Assembly: GCF_000226115.1 (NCBI RefSeq)
Contig: NC_016458.1
Span: 8,847,501-8,911,500 of the forward strand
Length of the DNA: 64,000 nucleotides
Source: Thermothielavioides terrestris NRRL 8126
Taxonomy: Eukaryota > Ascomycota > Sordariomycetes > Sordariales > Chaetomiaceae
Reading direction: 5' to 3'
Below, piece after piece: positions 12,141-25,419 of this stretch (the stretch's first letter is position 1; every line of letters begins with the position of its first letter). The position numbers were made by a program, and so were the translations under genes. Under the pieces are notes generated by a model. The model was not told where the DNA came from and searched no databases. It was given only the letters and a program-made list of their open reading frames with translations.

Positions 12141-12350
12141 TATTAGAACTAGCCTAGCCTAGGCTCCTAGGCTAGCCCGCTAAGATTAGGATCCACTAGC
12201 TTAATGCCCAACTGCTGCCAAAGACTAGGCTCCTAATTAGGAGAACTCTCCTACAATACATTATCTTCAATACCACGATTGATCCCAGTTATATACATCG
12301 CCTACATCGTAATAGCTTTATTTTCCTAAGCCTGCGTAGCGGTTCCAACA
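12141..12350 (+). repeat. Copia 3' LTR, complete (210 bp)
   Basis: It begins tattagaac and ends gttccaaca, a short terminal inverted repeat once the first TG is allowed to have become TA. Its last 91 bp match the 5' LTR remnant. It is less mutated than the interior and keeps CA and TG dinucleotides. Confidence 0.92.
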
Positions 12351-13208
12351 GTTCAATATCCTATTCGACTACTATACATTGTAATACTTTATATAGAAGA
12401 GGCTACTTAATATACGATAAATAGGATAGGCTAAGCTCCTCTTAGCGCTAGATTTCTAAATCGTCTACCAACTTAGTAAATAGAATGCTATTGCCAATAC
12501 CCTATCCTATAAAGCCAAAGAACTTGCTATTTAGAAGGAAGTCTAGGAGGCCTACTATACCTAGATAGTCCTCCCTAAGAGCAAGCTAGACCTATAGATC
12601 TTAGAGGAACTAGAGTTGTTACCTAAGGAGCCTACTAAATATAACTTACGATATATAATCTATTAAATCGAAGCTAATAAATCTAAGCTATCCCAACTAT
12701 AACGACTTAAAGGATATAAATTAGTAGATATAATCCTTAAAGTGAACTAAGAGAATAAGACTCTTAAGAGCCTCTAAGAGCTTATCTACTAAAACGATAT
12801 CGATTAGATACTAAGCGATAGTAGTCTTCTACTAAAGAGAACGAGGCTAATAGTCTTATTAGATAGCTATCTATAGATCTATCTACTAGCTAAAATCTAT
12901 AACTAGATATCTATAGCCTACCTAGGTAGGAATAAAATATAAGAGTTAGTCTAGAGACAATACTTCTAGCTAAGGTAGATAGAAGATATTGATAGGTTTG
13001 TCTATAATTACTAAACTTATTAATGTTCCTATATATCTTATAATAAGCCTCTAACCCTCCTTAAGCCTCTAGAAGTCCCTATAAGACCTTAGTAGTATAT
13101 TACTATAGATTTCTATATAATACTTTAAGATAAATTAAGCTATAACTAAGTCTTTATTATAGTAGATCATTTAAAAAAATATAGTTATTCGCCCTGCGTA
13201 GCGGGAAC

Positions 13209-13224
13209 GCAGCGCGGGCGCTGC
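13209..13224 (+). ncRNA. LINE 3' UTR hairpin 1
   Basis: gcagcgcgggcgctgc folds as a 7-bp perfect stem with a GG loop in the least mutated copies (here and 55180-55195). In RIP-mutated copies the stem bases are changed. It is an RNA-structure candidate within the element transcript, not a separate gene. Confidence 0.65.
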
Positions 13225-13272
13225 GCGTGAGTGGTGTATATAGAGGTGGAGGGACCGCTTGCCCTTAGTAGC

Positions 13273-13289
13273 GAGGCACTAAGTGCCTC
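13273..13289 (+). ncRNA. LINE 3' UTR hairpin 2, next to the tail
   Basis: gaggcactaagtgcctc forms a 7-bp stem with a TAA loop, about 12 nt before the (TAA)n tail. It is present in nearly all copies, for example at 1633-1649. A hairpin directly before a simple-repeat tail is the usual place for the structure a LINE reverse transcriptase recognises; that role is inferred here. Confidence 0.65.
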
Positions 13290-13621
13290 TTCGGTGTAAG
13301 ATTAATAATAATAAAATATAGTTATTTACTTCCCTACTATAAGACTACTAATACTAAAGAGATAGTATAACTCTACTACTAATATATCTAACGGACCTAT
13401 AGTGCTTTAGAATCAATTACTTTAGATAGGGGTCCTTAGTTTATCTTAGTATTCTAAGACAAATTCTATAAGATCTTTAGAATTAACCTACACCTCTCTT
13501 TCTTAGATTACCTTTAAATAGATAGATAGACTGAAATTATAAATTAATACCTCGACTAGCGTTTATATCTATTCGTTAACTATTTTTTTAAAACAATTAG
13601 TTAAAGCTACTACCTATAATA

Positions 13622-16424
13622 ATTATTATTATTATTAATCTTACATCGAAGAGGCACTTAGTACCTCGCCACTAAAGGCAAGCAGTCCCTCCACCTCTAT
13701 ATACACCACTTATACGTAGCGTCCGCGCTACGTTCCCGCTACGTAGGGCGGGCCTCCCCGATTTCCTCTCTCCAACTTGCTAGAACTTATCTTTCTAGCC
13801 TAGTAGCGACAGAGATATAGTGGCCTATATAGCCTATTGTACGCCATTTGCTTATACGATACGCCCCTAGTGCAAGCGCCTTAGTTGCTAAGCATATAAT
13901 ATATATAAGGAGAGCGGCTAGAGGCTAACCTTCCTACGCCTTTTCTTCCTTTTATACTCTTTACTTATACAGCTATTATCGTAGCTATTTGCTAGAGGCT
14001 CCCCTACTATACTGCTCTAGCTACTATACGTTAGCTATACGCCTATAGAGCTTTCTACCGCTTCCTTATATCTTGCCTCGCCTTCGACGTTTAGCTCGAG
14101 TATTAGCCAGTACTCTTATAGGCGCCTAGTATATATTAGCTATCCTATAAGCGCCTAAGCGCCTCTCCTACTTCTAAGTAGTATAAGCAGTATATACTAG
14201 TCCTAGACGCTAGGCCTTCCTATAGTGACTACTAGGTCCTTATAGTATATCGCTAAGTAGGCAATAGTCTTAAATGCTTTATTATAGTAATAGAGTGGTA
14301 TAGGTGTATTTAGTATACCTTTCTAAAATAGGAATTGCCTTAGGCTAATAGCTCCTATATATACCTATATAAGAAAAAAGCTCTACACCTTGCTAAGGTC
14401 CTTATATATTTACAGTATCTAGGTAGATAGCTCTAAGCTATATAGGTTAGCTACTTCTCTATAGTATACTCTCTCTAGTCTCCTAGCGTCTATATTATAT
14501 ATCTATAGTTCTCTATATATCTTCTATTCCTCTATTATAACTATATCTACATTGGTATAAAGCTAAAGGCTTCTAGGGCCTATATTTATCGTCTTTACTA
14601 CTTTTGCTCTACGCCTCTTCTACTATTGCTAGGCGGTATAAGAGGAGCTATCCCTTAGCCTATATCTACCTTTATTCTATAAGGGAATCCCCTATAGCTA
14701 GCTATATCCCTAGGGTACAACGTATATAGCACTTCCTTTTTAGCTTCGACGCTACTATTGTATATATATTATATAGAAGCTATATAAGTTCTATCTTCTA
14801 GAGCCTCTATTCAATATATACCGTCTAGTAGTTAAGGTATAAGTCGATAGAGGGTATCTAGGTTTTACTTTTAAGATTATAGACCAGTGTAGCCTTATAT
14901 ATACTAGCGACTATCTAGAGGTAGCTCGACTATATTGCACTAAAGCTATATATAATCCTATAGGAGGTCCCTCTAATTGGCATTAAAGTATACTATATCG
15001 CTACTTTATATAAGAGGATACTCCTAATAACCTTTATATAGATCTCCTAAGCTTATATAATATATATCCTATATATCTCTGCTATAAGCCTTATAAAGGC
15101 GAACTTCTATATAGCTATCTTTGCCTCTATTGCCTTTTTATATACTTTGAAGGAGAGCTTACAATCTAGCTATATACCTAGAAACCTTGCCAACTCTATA
15201 GATATAAGCCCTAGTTAGCCTTTGCCTAAGATGTTGACGACCTCTATATATAGCTGCTATACCTTTATAAAGTAGATAAGTTCGTTCTTTACTAGTTTAA
15301 ACTATATACCTCGCTCTACTACCTATTTCTTATACTTAGTAAACCCCCTCTCTAATATATAGTAGTATACTAAGGTATTCTATCTAAATATAAAGAGGTT
15401 AATATTATCTATATACCCAACTATTAGAAGCCTAGTATATACCTCAAGGGTATAAAACAAAGGGGTAATAAAAAGGATAAATAGTACTAGCGATAGTAGT
15501 AAGCTCTATAGTATACTTTGCTATAGAGTTATAGACTTGGCTATAATCCTATTGAACTATAGATATACTATACGATCCTCGAAATAGCTCTTTAAGAGTA
15601 TAATCAACTTCCTTTTAAAGCCTAGCTCCTAGAGCGTATATAGTAGCTAGACCTAGTCGACCTAGTCGAAAGCACCTTTTAAGTCTAATTATAATAGTAA
15701 GGTATAGGCGTTATATACCTATACTATCTTAACTATATTAGTCACTACTTAGATCGCTACCTCTATAGACCTATACTACTAAAAGCCTATCTATATCTCT
15801 AGGAGTAGCTTATATACCTTAGCTATATATATTACTTAGTCTATAATAGCTATTTCAATGATTTTACCTATTGTACTAAACAATGATATTAGATAATACA
15901 CCTCTACCTCTATTAGCTACTCTAGAGACTTCTCTAGCTTTCTAAAGACGACTACCTATATAGCGTAAAATCTATATAAGAAGTGCTCTAGCTTAAAGTA
16001 GATATATATAACTACTATAAGTACCTCTAATAGCTTACCCTCTTTATTATAGGCTTTAAAGAACTTATTAATAAAGAGGTCTTTACTAAACGCTTTATTT
16101 AATCCTTTATAACTTATAATCTCTATAATCTTAGTATTATAGACCTTTTAGTTAATAGACATAGTATTATAAAAAGACTCTTTAGACTAGTCTCAGTTAA
16201 GGATACTATTGTACTACGCCTATAGCGTAGAGAAGAAGCGCTTTATTAACGCCTTAGCCTTCTAAACGTATATTATAGCGCTCTAAGGCTTGTCGAGCCC
16301 TAGTCGAAGCGCTAGCAACGCTAGAGGCTTAGGGCGTTAGTAGCTTTAAAGCTATACCTACCTCTTAATATCCTATATTAGCTTCTACTCCTTTAACACC
16401 CTAGTAAAAAAGTAGCGCTAATAT
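13622..16424 (-). mobile_element. LINE A, segment 1 of 4 (3' end to mid ORF2)
   Basis: Minus-strand LINE with its (TAA)n tail, seen as (TTA)n, at 13622-13640 and a second-subtype 3' UTR. It holds the ORF2 C-terminus and the RT (catalytic box region near 15395-15420). It breaks at tagcgctaatat, where LINE B begins, and resumes at 27638 after the same 12 bases. The four A segments sum to about 5,574 bp, matching the uninterrupted copies C and F. Confidence 0.9.
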
Positions 16425-19400
16425 TATTATTATTATTATTATTAATCTTATACCGAAGAGGCATATAGTGCCTCGCCACTAAGGGCAAGCGGTCCCTCCA
16501 CCTCTATATATACCACTCACATGTAGCGCCTACGCTATGTTCCCGCTACGTAGGGCGGGCCTCCCCGACTTCCTATATCCAACTTGCTAGAACTCACCTT
16601 TCTAGCCTAGTGGCAACGGAGATATAGCGGCCTATATAGCCCGTTGTACGCTACTTACTTACGTAGTACGCCCCTAGCGCAAGTGCCTTAGCCGCTAAGC
16701 ATATAATATATATAGGGAGAGCAGCTAGAGGCCAACCTTCCTACGCCTCTTCTTCCTTCTATAGCCCCTACTTACATTACTACTTATATAGCTATTCGCT
16801 AGAGGCTCCTCTACCACACTGCCCTAGCTATTATATACCGACTATATGCTTATAGAGCCTTCTATATCTCCCCTATATCCTACCTCGCCCTTGATATTTA
16901 GTTTAAACGCTAGCCGGTACTCCTATAGGCGCCTAGTTCGTATTAGCTATCCTATAAACGCCTAAACGCCTCTCCTACTTCTAAGTAGTATAAATAGTAT
17001 ATATTGGTCCTAGACGTTAGGCCTTCCTACTATAACTGTTAGGTCCTTATAGTATATTACAAGGTAGACGATGGTCTTAGGCACCTCGCTATAGCGGTAG
17101 AGCAGTATAGGTATATCTAGTACACCTTTCTAAAATAGGAACTGCCTTAAGCTAATAGCTCTTATATATACCTATATAAAGAGAGAGCTCTATACCTTGC
17201 TAAGGTCCTTATATACCTATAGTATCTAGGTAGAGGGCTCTAGGCTATATAGATTAGCTACCTCTCTATATTATACCCTCTCTAGCCTCCTAGCGTCTAT
17301 ATAGTATATCTATATCTCTCTATATACCTTCTACTCCTCTACTATAACTATATCTACGTTAGTGTAAAGCTATAGCTCTTAAGGTCTCTACCTATCGTCT
17401 TCGTTGCTTTCGCTCTATACCTCTTCTACTATTGTAGAGCGATATAAGAAGAGCTATTTCCTAGCCTACGCCTACCTCCGTTCTATAGGGGAATCCCTTA
17501 TAGCTAGCCTTATTCCTAGGGTACAACGTATATAGCGCCTCCTCTTTAGCCTCGACGCTACTTTTATATATATATTGTATAGGAGCTATATAAGCCTTCT
17601 CCTCTAGAGCCTTTGCTTAGTATACGCTACCTAGCAGTTGAGATATAGGTCAATAGGGGGTACCTAGGTCTTACTCTCGAGATTATAGACCGGTATAGCC
17701 TTATATACGTCTACAACTACCTAAAGGCAGCCTAACTACATTACGCTAAAGCTATATACAATCCTATATAGGGTCCCTCTAATTAGTATCGAAGTATACT
17801 ACGCTACTACTCTATATAAAAGGACGTTCCTAATAACCTTTATATAGATCTCCTAAGCTTATATAATATATACCCTATATATCTTCGCTATAAGCCTTAT
17901 AAAAGTAAACTTCTATATAGCTATCTTTACTTCTATCGCCTTTTTATACACTTTGAAGGAGAGCTTACAATCTAGCTATACGCCTAAGAACCTCGCTAAT
18001 TCTATTAGGGCGAGCCCTAGTTAGCCCTTACCTAAAATATTGACGACCTCTATATATAGCTGCTACGCCTTTATAAAGTAGATAAGCTCGCTCTTTATAG
18101 GCTTAAACTATATACTCTACTCTACTATCTATTTCTTATACTTAGTAAACCCCCTTTCTAGTATATAGTAATACACTAGTATATCCTATCTGAATATAAA
18201 GAGGTTAGTATTATCTATATACTTGACCGTTAGAAGCCTAGTATACGCTTTAAAAGTATAAAATAGAAGGGTAATAAAAAGGATAAATAGCGCTAACGAC
18301 AATAGCAAGCCCTATAGTATACTTTGCTATAGGGTTATAGGCTCAGCTATAATCCTATTAAACTATAGGTATACTATATAATCTTCGAAATAGCTCTTTA
18401 GGAGTATAACTAGCTTCCTCTTAAAACCTAGTTCCTAAAGTGTATATAGTAGCTAGATCTAGTCGACCTAGTCGAAAGCGCCTTTTAGGTCTAGCTATAG
18501 TAGCGAGGTATAGGCGCTATATATCTACGCCGTCTTTACTATATTGGTTACCACCTAGATTACTACCTCTATAGACCTATACTACTAGAAGCCTATCTAT
18601 ATCTCTAGGAGTAGCTTATACGCCTTAGCTATATATATCACTTAGTTTACAATAGCTACTTTAATAATTTTATCTACTATACTAAGTAACAATATTAGGT
18701 AGTATACCCTTACCTCTGTTAGCTGCTCTAGAGATGTCCCTAGCTTCCTAAAGACGACTACCTATATAGTATAGAATCTATATAGGAAATGCTCTAGTTT
18801 AAAGTAGGCGTATATAATTGCTATAAATACCTTTGATAGCTTACTCTCCTTATTATAGGCTTTAAAGAACTTGTTAGTAAAGAGGTCTTTGCTAAACGCC
18901 TTTTTTAATCCTATATAGCTTATAATCTCTATAATTTTAGTACTATAGACCTCCTAGTTAATAGGCGTAATATTATAAAAAGACCCTTTAGGCTAGTCTT
19001 AGTTAAGGATATTGTTGTACTACGCCTATAGTATAAGAAAGAAGCGCCTTACTAACGCCTTAGCCTTCTAAGTATATATTATAGCGCTCTAGGGCTCGCT
19101 AGGCCTTAGCTAAAGTACGAGCAACGCTAGAGGTTTAGGGCATTAGTAGCTTTAAAGCTATATCTACCTCTTAATATCCTATATTAGCTTCTACTCCTTT
19201 AACGCCCTAGCAAGAGAGTAGCGTTAATATAACGTCTATAATTACCTAGTATAGCACTTAAACCGCTATACCGCCTTGTAGTAATATACTTAGAAGCTTG
19301 CTATATAGCTTAATTACTAGGCGTATTTAGCCCTTCTTACTTCCTATATCGCCTTATTAACTTTAAAGTTCTACTATAACGTATAAGATCCTCGATTAAG

Positions 19401-21297
19401 CTTCTAGTATAGCGCTACTATATCTACGATACTAGTTAGTTTATATATTAAAGTGTCTACTATATCTTTAAATTGCTCTACTATATTGACCTCCTTTAGT
19501 AGGGTAAAGAATCGCGCTTTAGCTTTATACCTTTTATAGTCTAGTAGCGCCTAGCTATAGCCTAGTAATATAGTAGCTTTACTACTACTCCCCCTTAATA
19601 GCACTTTAGCTACCTAAAGTATATAGTCTAAGCCTACTAAGTTGAGTAGCCCTAACTACTAGGTACTACTACCCTATATTACCTAGATATAGTCGATTAT
19701 ACTATCTCTATTGCCTTGTTGAACCTAGGTAAATATACTATAAGGTATATAGAGCTCGAGCTCCTATTCTACTATAATCTAGAGTAGTATACCCGTTAAT
19801 TAGAAGGTTCTATTATACTTATCCTATATTAGATAGTAGGCATTAAAGTCGTTTATAAGTATATTATACCCTCTTAGCTTCTACTCTACTAGGGTATAGA
19901 GTAGCGATCGCTACCCTAGCTCTTAGTTAGGCGAGTAGATAAACTATACTATAAAGGGATCTAACCCCTCTTTCTTAAACGTCACTGCTACCTAGTCTTC
20001 CCTAACCTTAGTAGACTATATTATATAGTCGAGGTACTTACTTATATATAACGTTGCTCTACTAGCGTTATATATTATTTTATATTGCCTATCTCGTTTA
20101 TAAGGTAGGGTAGGTAGAGTCGTAGTTAGATAGACTAATAGCTCTTAAGTCGCTACTAGGTTGAACTCCTCTCTCCCCTCTAATGCCTAGTTAAAGTAGT
20201 GTCTACTACTATTAGTATTCTAGTAGAGTACCTTTAGCGTTATAGCTATATACTTAGTATAGAATAGAGGCCTTTGGTTATAACTATATTAAGCTATAAA
20301 GCTAGCTCTATACTTATACTATATAGGGACATTATATAAACGGTATCTCTATTTTATACTCTAGCTCTCTAGAACGTTTATAAGAGTACTCTAAACTAGA
20401 ATAGGTCTATACCGTTAGAGTGCCCTATCCTCTAGATATTAGTAGGCTAGCCTACCTTAGTAAGGCACTTCCTTAGGCGCTACTCCCCTAACTCGTCTTC
20501 CTAGCTTCTATATTGTATATTCGCCTCTACTACTATCGTTGCCTAAGGTTAAAGTATATAGAATATAAGTAGGCAGTTAAGGAACTACTCCCTTATATAC
20601 CTATATTACTCCTATACAACTTTATAGCTTATATCGAAAGCTATATAGGTACCCCTATAGTTAATGTACTTTAGCTAGTGCCTAGCTAGGTTAGTCCTTA
20701 TAGGGTACTACGTGTCCTATTCTCTTATAGTATTACTATCGCTATACGCTATATAGGTATAGACTAGATAGTATATTTCCTCCTCTTTATAGAATACTAT
20801 CTTATACTCCTATTTCCTATATTTAAAGTATAGGATTATATATACTATGCCCTTAAAGCGTTTATAAAGGTAGACTATATAGTTAAATAGAATACCCTAA
20901 TTGATAAGCCTCGCTATATCCTTAACTATATAGAGTTCGACTAGTATATATATCGTCTATAGCCTTTAATCGTCTTTAGTACTACCCTATAGTATATATA
21001 GCTTTATATATATAATCTAAACTTTGTTCTCCTTTACTAAGTCTACTACTAAGTAGTCGAGGTTATCCATATACTTTATTAAGGTAGCTAGCTAAATGCC
21101 CTTCGCTAGTACTATAAAGGTATAGCGTTTAAGTACTATAGTCGCCCTCAATATAGCGGTAACCTACATCTTATTGTCTTTATTAGTAAATTACACTTAG
21201 CGATCCTCCTTAAATATAACTATTATATTCCTACTTTTTAGCAGCTTCTATACTACGATAGCACCGCTTCTACCGCCTCCTATAGTAGCTTCTATTA
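16425..21297 (-). mobile_element. LINE B, segment 1 of 2 (3' end to ORF1)
   Basis: A minus-strand LINE inserted in LINE A. Tail at 16425-16447, second-subtype 3' UTR, full ORF2 (RT catalytic box near 18200-18220, endonuclease G-D-F-N near 19850) and most of ORF1. It breaks at tagcttctatta, where LINE C starts, and resumes at 26896. The host duplication tagcgctaatat lies at 16413-16424 and 27638-27649. ORF1 and ORF2 are full of TAG and TAA stops. Confidence 0.9.
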
Positions 21298-21590
21298 TTA
21301 TTATTATTATTAATCTTATACCGAAGAGGCACTTAGTGCCTTGCCACTAAGGGCAAGCGGTCCCTCCACCTCTATATACACCACTTATACGTAGCGCCTA
21401 TACTACGTTCCCGCTATATAGGGCGAGCCTCCCTAATTCCTTCTCCAACTTGCTGGAACTTACCTTTCTAGCCTAGTAGCAACAGAGATATAGCGGCCTA
21501 TATAGCCCATTGCACGCTATTTACGTATACGATATACTCCTAACGTAGGTGCTATAGCTACTAGGCGTGCTATATACTCGCAAGGAGCGG

Positions 21591-24500
21591 CTAGAGGCCA
21601 ACCTTTCTACGCCTTTTCCTCCTCTTCTTACGCCTCTCGCCTACATCTAAGTTCTTGTAGCTAGCTGCCAAAGGCTCTTCTACTACACCGTCCTAGCTAC
21701 TATACTCCTACTATATACCTATAGCGCTCTCTACCGCTCCTTTATATCCTACCTTGCCCTCGACGTTTAGCTTAAACGCTAGCTAGTACTCTTGTAGATG
21801 CCTAGTATATATTAGCTATCCTATAATCCTTTAGGCGCTTCTCCTACTTCTAAATAGTGTAAGTAGTATATATCGATCTTAGATATAGGGCCTACCTATA
21901 GTAACTATAGGATCTTTATAGCGTATTATAAGGTAGGCGATAGTCTTAGACGCCTCGCTATAACGATAGAGCGGTATAGATATATCTAGTACCCCCTTCT
22001 AGAATAGGAATTGCCTAAGGCCAATAGCCCTAATACGTACCTATATAAGGAAAGAGCTCTACGCTTTACTAAGATCTTTATACACCTATAGTACCTAGAT
22101 AGGAGGCTCTAAGTTATATAGGTCTACCATTTCCCTATAGTATACCCTCTCTAGTCTCCTAGTGTCTATATAGTATATCTATATCTCTCTATATACCTTC
22201 TACTCCTCTACTATAGCTATATCTATATTAGTGTATAGCTATAGCTCTTAGGGCCTTTAATCGTCGTCCTTATCGCTCTCGTCCTACGCCTCTACTACTA
22301 TCGCTAGGTAGTATATAAGGAGCTAGCCCTTAGCCTATAGTTGCCTCTACTCTATAGGAGACTCCCTTATAGCTAGCCTTGTTGCTAGGGCATAGCGTAT
22401 ATAGCGCTACTTCTTCAACCTTGACGCTACCTTTGTATAGACATTGTATAGAAGCTATATAAGCCTAGTTTTTTAGAGCCTCTATTTAGTATATACCGCC
22501 TAGTAGTTGAGGTATAGGTCGATAGGGGGTACCTAGGTTTTACTTTCTAGGTTATAGACTAGTATAGCCTTATATATATTAGCAACTACCTAGAGGTAGC
22601 TTAACTACATTGTACTAAAGCTATATACAATCCTATAGGGGGTCCCTCCGATTAGCATTAGAGTATACTACGCTATTGCCCTATATAAAAGGACACTCCT
22701 AATAACCTTCGTATAGATCTCCTAGGCTTATATAATATATACTCTATATATCTTCGCTATAAGTTTTATAAAGGCAAATTTCTATATAGCTATCTTAGCT
22801 TTGACCACCTTCTTATACGCCTAAAACAAGAGCTTATAATCTAGCTATACACTTAGGAACCTTGTTAACTCTATAAGCGTAAGCCCTAGCTAACCTTCGC
22901 TAAAGATATTAACGACCTCTATATATAGCTACTACACCCTTGTAAAGTAGATAAGCTCGCTCTTTGCTAGTTTGAACTATATCCTTTGTTCTATAGCCTA
23001 TTTCTTATACTTAGTAAACCCTCTCTCTAGTATATAATAGTACATTAGTATATCCTATCTAAACGTAAAAAGGTTAGTGTTATCTATATACTTAACTATT
23101 AGAAGCCTAGTATACGCCTCGAAGGTATAGAATAGAGGATTAATAAAGAGGATAAATAACACTAGCGATAGCGGCGAACCCTATAGTATACCTTGCTATA
23201 GGGTCGTTGGCTTAGCTATAATCCTATTGAACTATAGGCGTACTATACAATCCTCGAAGTAGCTCTTTAGGAGTATAATCAGCTTCCTCTCGAAGCCTAG
23301 CTCCTAGAGCGTATATAGTAGCTAGACCTAGTTGACCTAGTCGAAAGCGCCTTTTAAGTCTAGTTGCAATAGCGAAGTATAGGCGCTATATGCCTATACC
23401 GTCTTTACTATATTAGTCACTATCTAGATTACTACCTCTATAGACCTATACTACTAGAAGCCTATCTATATCTTTAGGAGTAGCTTATACGCCTTAGCTA
23501 TATATATTACTTAGTCTATAATAGCTACTTTAATAATCTTGTCTACTATACTAAGTAGCAATATTAGGCGATATACCTCTACCTCTATTAGCTATTCTAA
23601 AGACTTCCCTAGTTTCCTAAGGACGACTACCTATAAAGCGTAGAATCTATATAGGAAGTGCTCTAGCTTAAAGTAAATATATATAATCGCTATAAGCATC
23701 TCCAATAGCTTATCCTCTTTGTTATAGGCCTTAAGGAACTTATTAGTAAGGAGGTCCTCGCTAAACACCTTGTTTAATCCTATATAGCTTATAATCTCTA
23801 TAATTTCAATACTATAGACCTCCTAGTTAATAGGCGTAGTATTGTAAAAGGACCTCTTAGGCTAGTCTTAGTCGAGGATACTATTGTACTATACTTATAA
23901 CGTAGGAAAGAAGTATCCTACTAGCGCTTTAGCCTTCTAGATATACGTTATTATACTCTAGGGCTCGCTAGGCCCTAGCTAGAGCGCTAGCAACGCTAAA
24001 GGTTTAAAGCGTTAGTAGCTTCGAAGTTATATCTATCTCTTAATATCCTATATTAGCTTCTACTCTTTTAACGCTCTAGCGAGAGAGTAGCGCCAATATA
24101 GCGTCTACAATCGCCTAGTATAGCGTTTAAACCGCTATATTGCTTTACAATAGTATATTTAGAAGCTCGCTATATAGCTCGATCGTTAGATATACTTAGC
24201 CCTTCTTACTTCCTATATCGCCTTGTTAACTTCGAGGTTCTACTATAGTATATAGGATCTTTAATTAAACTTCTAATATAGCGCTATTATATCTATGATA
24301 TTAGTTAGCTTATATATTAGGGTGTCTACTATATCCTTGTACTACTCTACTATATTAACCTCCTTTAATAGGGTAAAGAACTATACTTTAGCCTTATACC
24401 TTTTATAGTCTAATAGCGCCTAGCTATAGCCTAATAGTGTAGTAGCTCTACCGCTATTCCCCTATAATAGCACTTTAGCTATCTAGGGTATATAGTCTAA

Positions 24501-25330
24501 GCTTACTAAGTTGAATAGCCCTAGCTACTAGGTACCATTGCCTTATATTACCTAGATATAGTCGATTATACTATCCTTATTACTCTATCGAATCTAAGTA
24601 GACGTATTATAAGGTATATAGAGCTCGAGCTTCTATTCTACTACAATCTAAAGTAGTGTACCTACTAATTAGAAGGTTCTATTGTACTTGTCCTATATTA
24701 GGTAGTAGGCGTTGAAGTCGCCTATAAGTATATTATACCCCTTTAGCTCCCGATCTACTAGGGTATAGAGTAGCGATCGCTACCCTAGCTCCTAGTTAGA
24801 CGAATAGATAGACTATACTATAAAGGGGTCCAACCCCTTCTTCTTAAACGTTATTACTACCTAGTCTTCCCTAGCTTTAGTAGACTATATTATATAGTTA
24901 AAGCGCTTACTTATATATAGCGTTACTCTACTAGTATTGTATATTATCTTATACTACTTACCTCGCCTATAGGGTAGGGTAGGTAAGGTCGTAGTTAGAT
25001 AGATTAGTAGCTTTTAAATCGCTACTAAGTCAAACGCTTCTCTCTCCTTTAGCACTTAGTTAAAGCGGTGCCTATTACTATTGGTATTCTAGTAGAGTAG
25101 CCTTAGCATTATAGCTATATACTTAATATAGAGTAGAGGCCCTTAGTTATAACTATATTAAACTATAAAGCTAGCTTTATACTTATATTATATAGGGGCG
25201 CTATATAAATAGTACTCTTGTTCTATACCCTAGCCCCCTAGAACGTTTATAAGAGTACTCTAAACTAGAATAGGTCTATACCGTTAGAGCGCCTTGCCCT
25301 CTAGATATTAGTAGGCTAGCTTATCTTAGT
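21591..25330 (-). pseudogene. LINE C ORF2: endonuclease + reverse transcriptase, RIP-degraded
   Basis: Reading down the minus strand: endonuclease start with L-Y-Q-N near 25105, the stop-K-L-L relic of Q-E-P-L near 25018, V-T-L-Y-I-S-K-R at about 24895-24925, and G-D-F-N at 24722-24711. The RT holds L-D-L-K-G-A-F-D from 23363 and the catalytic box Y-I-D-N near 23090-23079. The C-terminal Cys/His motif follows, and the stop is at 21593-21591. The G-D-F-N, D-L-K-G, Y-I-D-N and stop codons are all in one frame, which differs from the ORF1 frame. Internal stops are TAG or TAA. The start is approximate. It would have encoded target nicking and reverse transcription; no RNase H was recognised. Confidence 0.85.
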
Positions 25331-25419
25331 AGGGCACTTCCTTAGGCGTTGCTCCTTTAACTTATTTTCCTAGCTTCTACGCTATATATTCGCCCCTATT
25401 ATCGCTATTGCCTAAGGTT

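Larger units (their letters stand above)
6411..12350 (+). mobile_element. Copia LTR retrotransposon, 5' LTR cut by LINE gamma
   Basis: A Ty1/Copia element with a partial 5' LTR (6411-6501), one gag-pol frame (6582-12128), a polypurine tract (12131-12138) and a complete 210-bp 3' LTR (12141-12350). The domain order protease, integrase, reverse transcriptase, RNase H is diagnostic of Copia. The 3' LTR shows that the 5' LTR lacks its first 119 bp, exactly where LINE gamma's tail begins. The target-site duplication cannot be checked because the left flank is out of view. Heavily mutated by C-to-T and G-to-A changes, except the C-terminal coding end and the 3' LTR, which keep more CA and TG. Confidence 0.93.
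13190..13312 (+). mobile_element. LINE delta: 123-bp 3' end, hardly mutated
   Basis: A severely 5'-truncated LINE insertion inside the Gypsy integrase. It has both 3' UTR hairpins, the conserved line ending in ggtgtaag, and a short (TAA)n tail. A perfect 14-bp target-site duplication, aaaatatagttatt, flanks it at 13176-13189 and 13313-13326. It keeps the CG-rich sequence (gcagcgcgggcgctgc) that is degraded in long copies. Confidence 0.93.
12351..13621 (+). mobile_element. Gypsy chromovirus internal fragment (RNase H end to integrase)
   Basis: Plus-strand piece of the same family as Gypsy-1 and Gypsy-2, running from the RNase H region through the connecting region into the integrase. Visible: the integrase zinc-binding stretch R-Q-Y-F near 12950, D-I-D-R-F-V-Y-N-Y at about 12980-13010, the first catalytic aspartate near 13108, and the D-R-G-P-Q-F segment after 13400 with S/T-D changed to L-D. 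It is split by a short LINE 3' end (13190-13312). It stops at cctataata, where LINE A's tail starts. The rest of the integrase, which Gypsy-1 continues at this point, is not found beyond LINE A. Confidence 0.88.
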
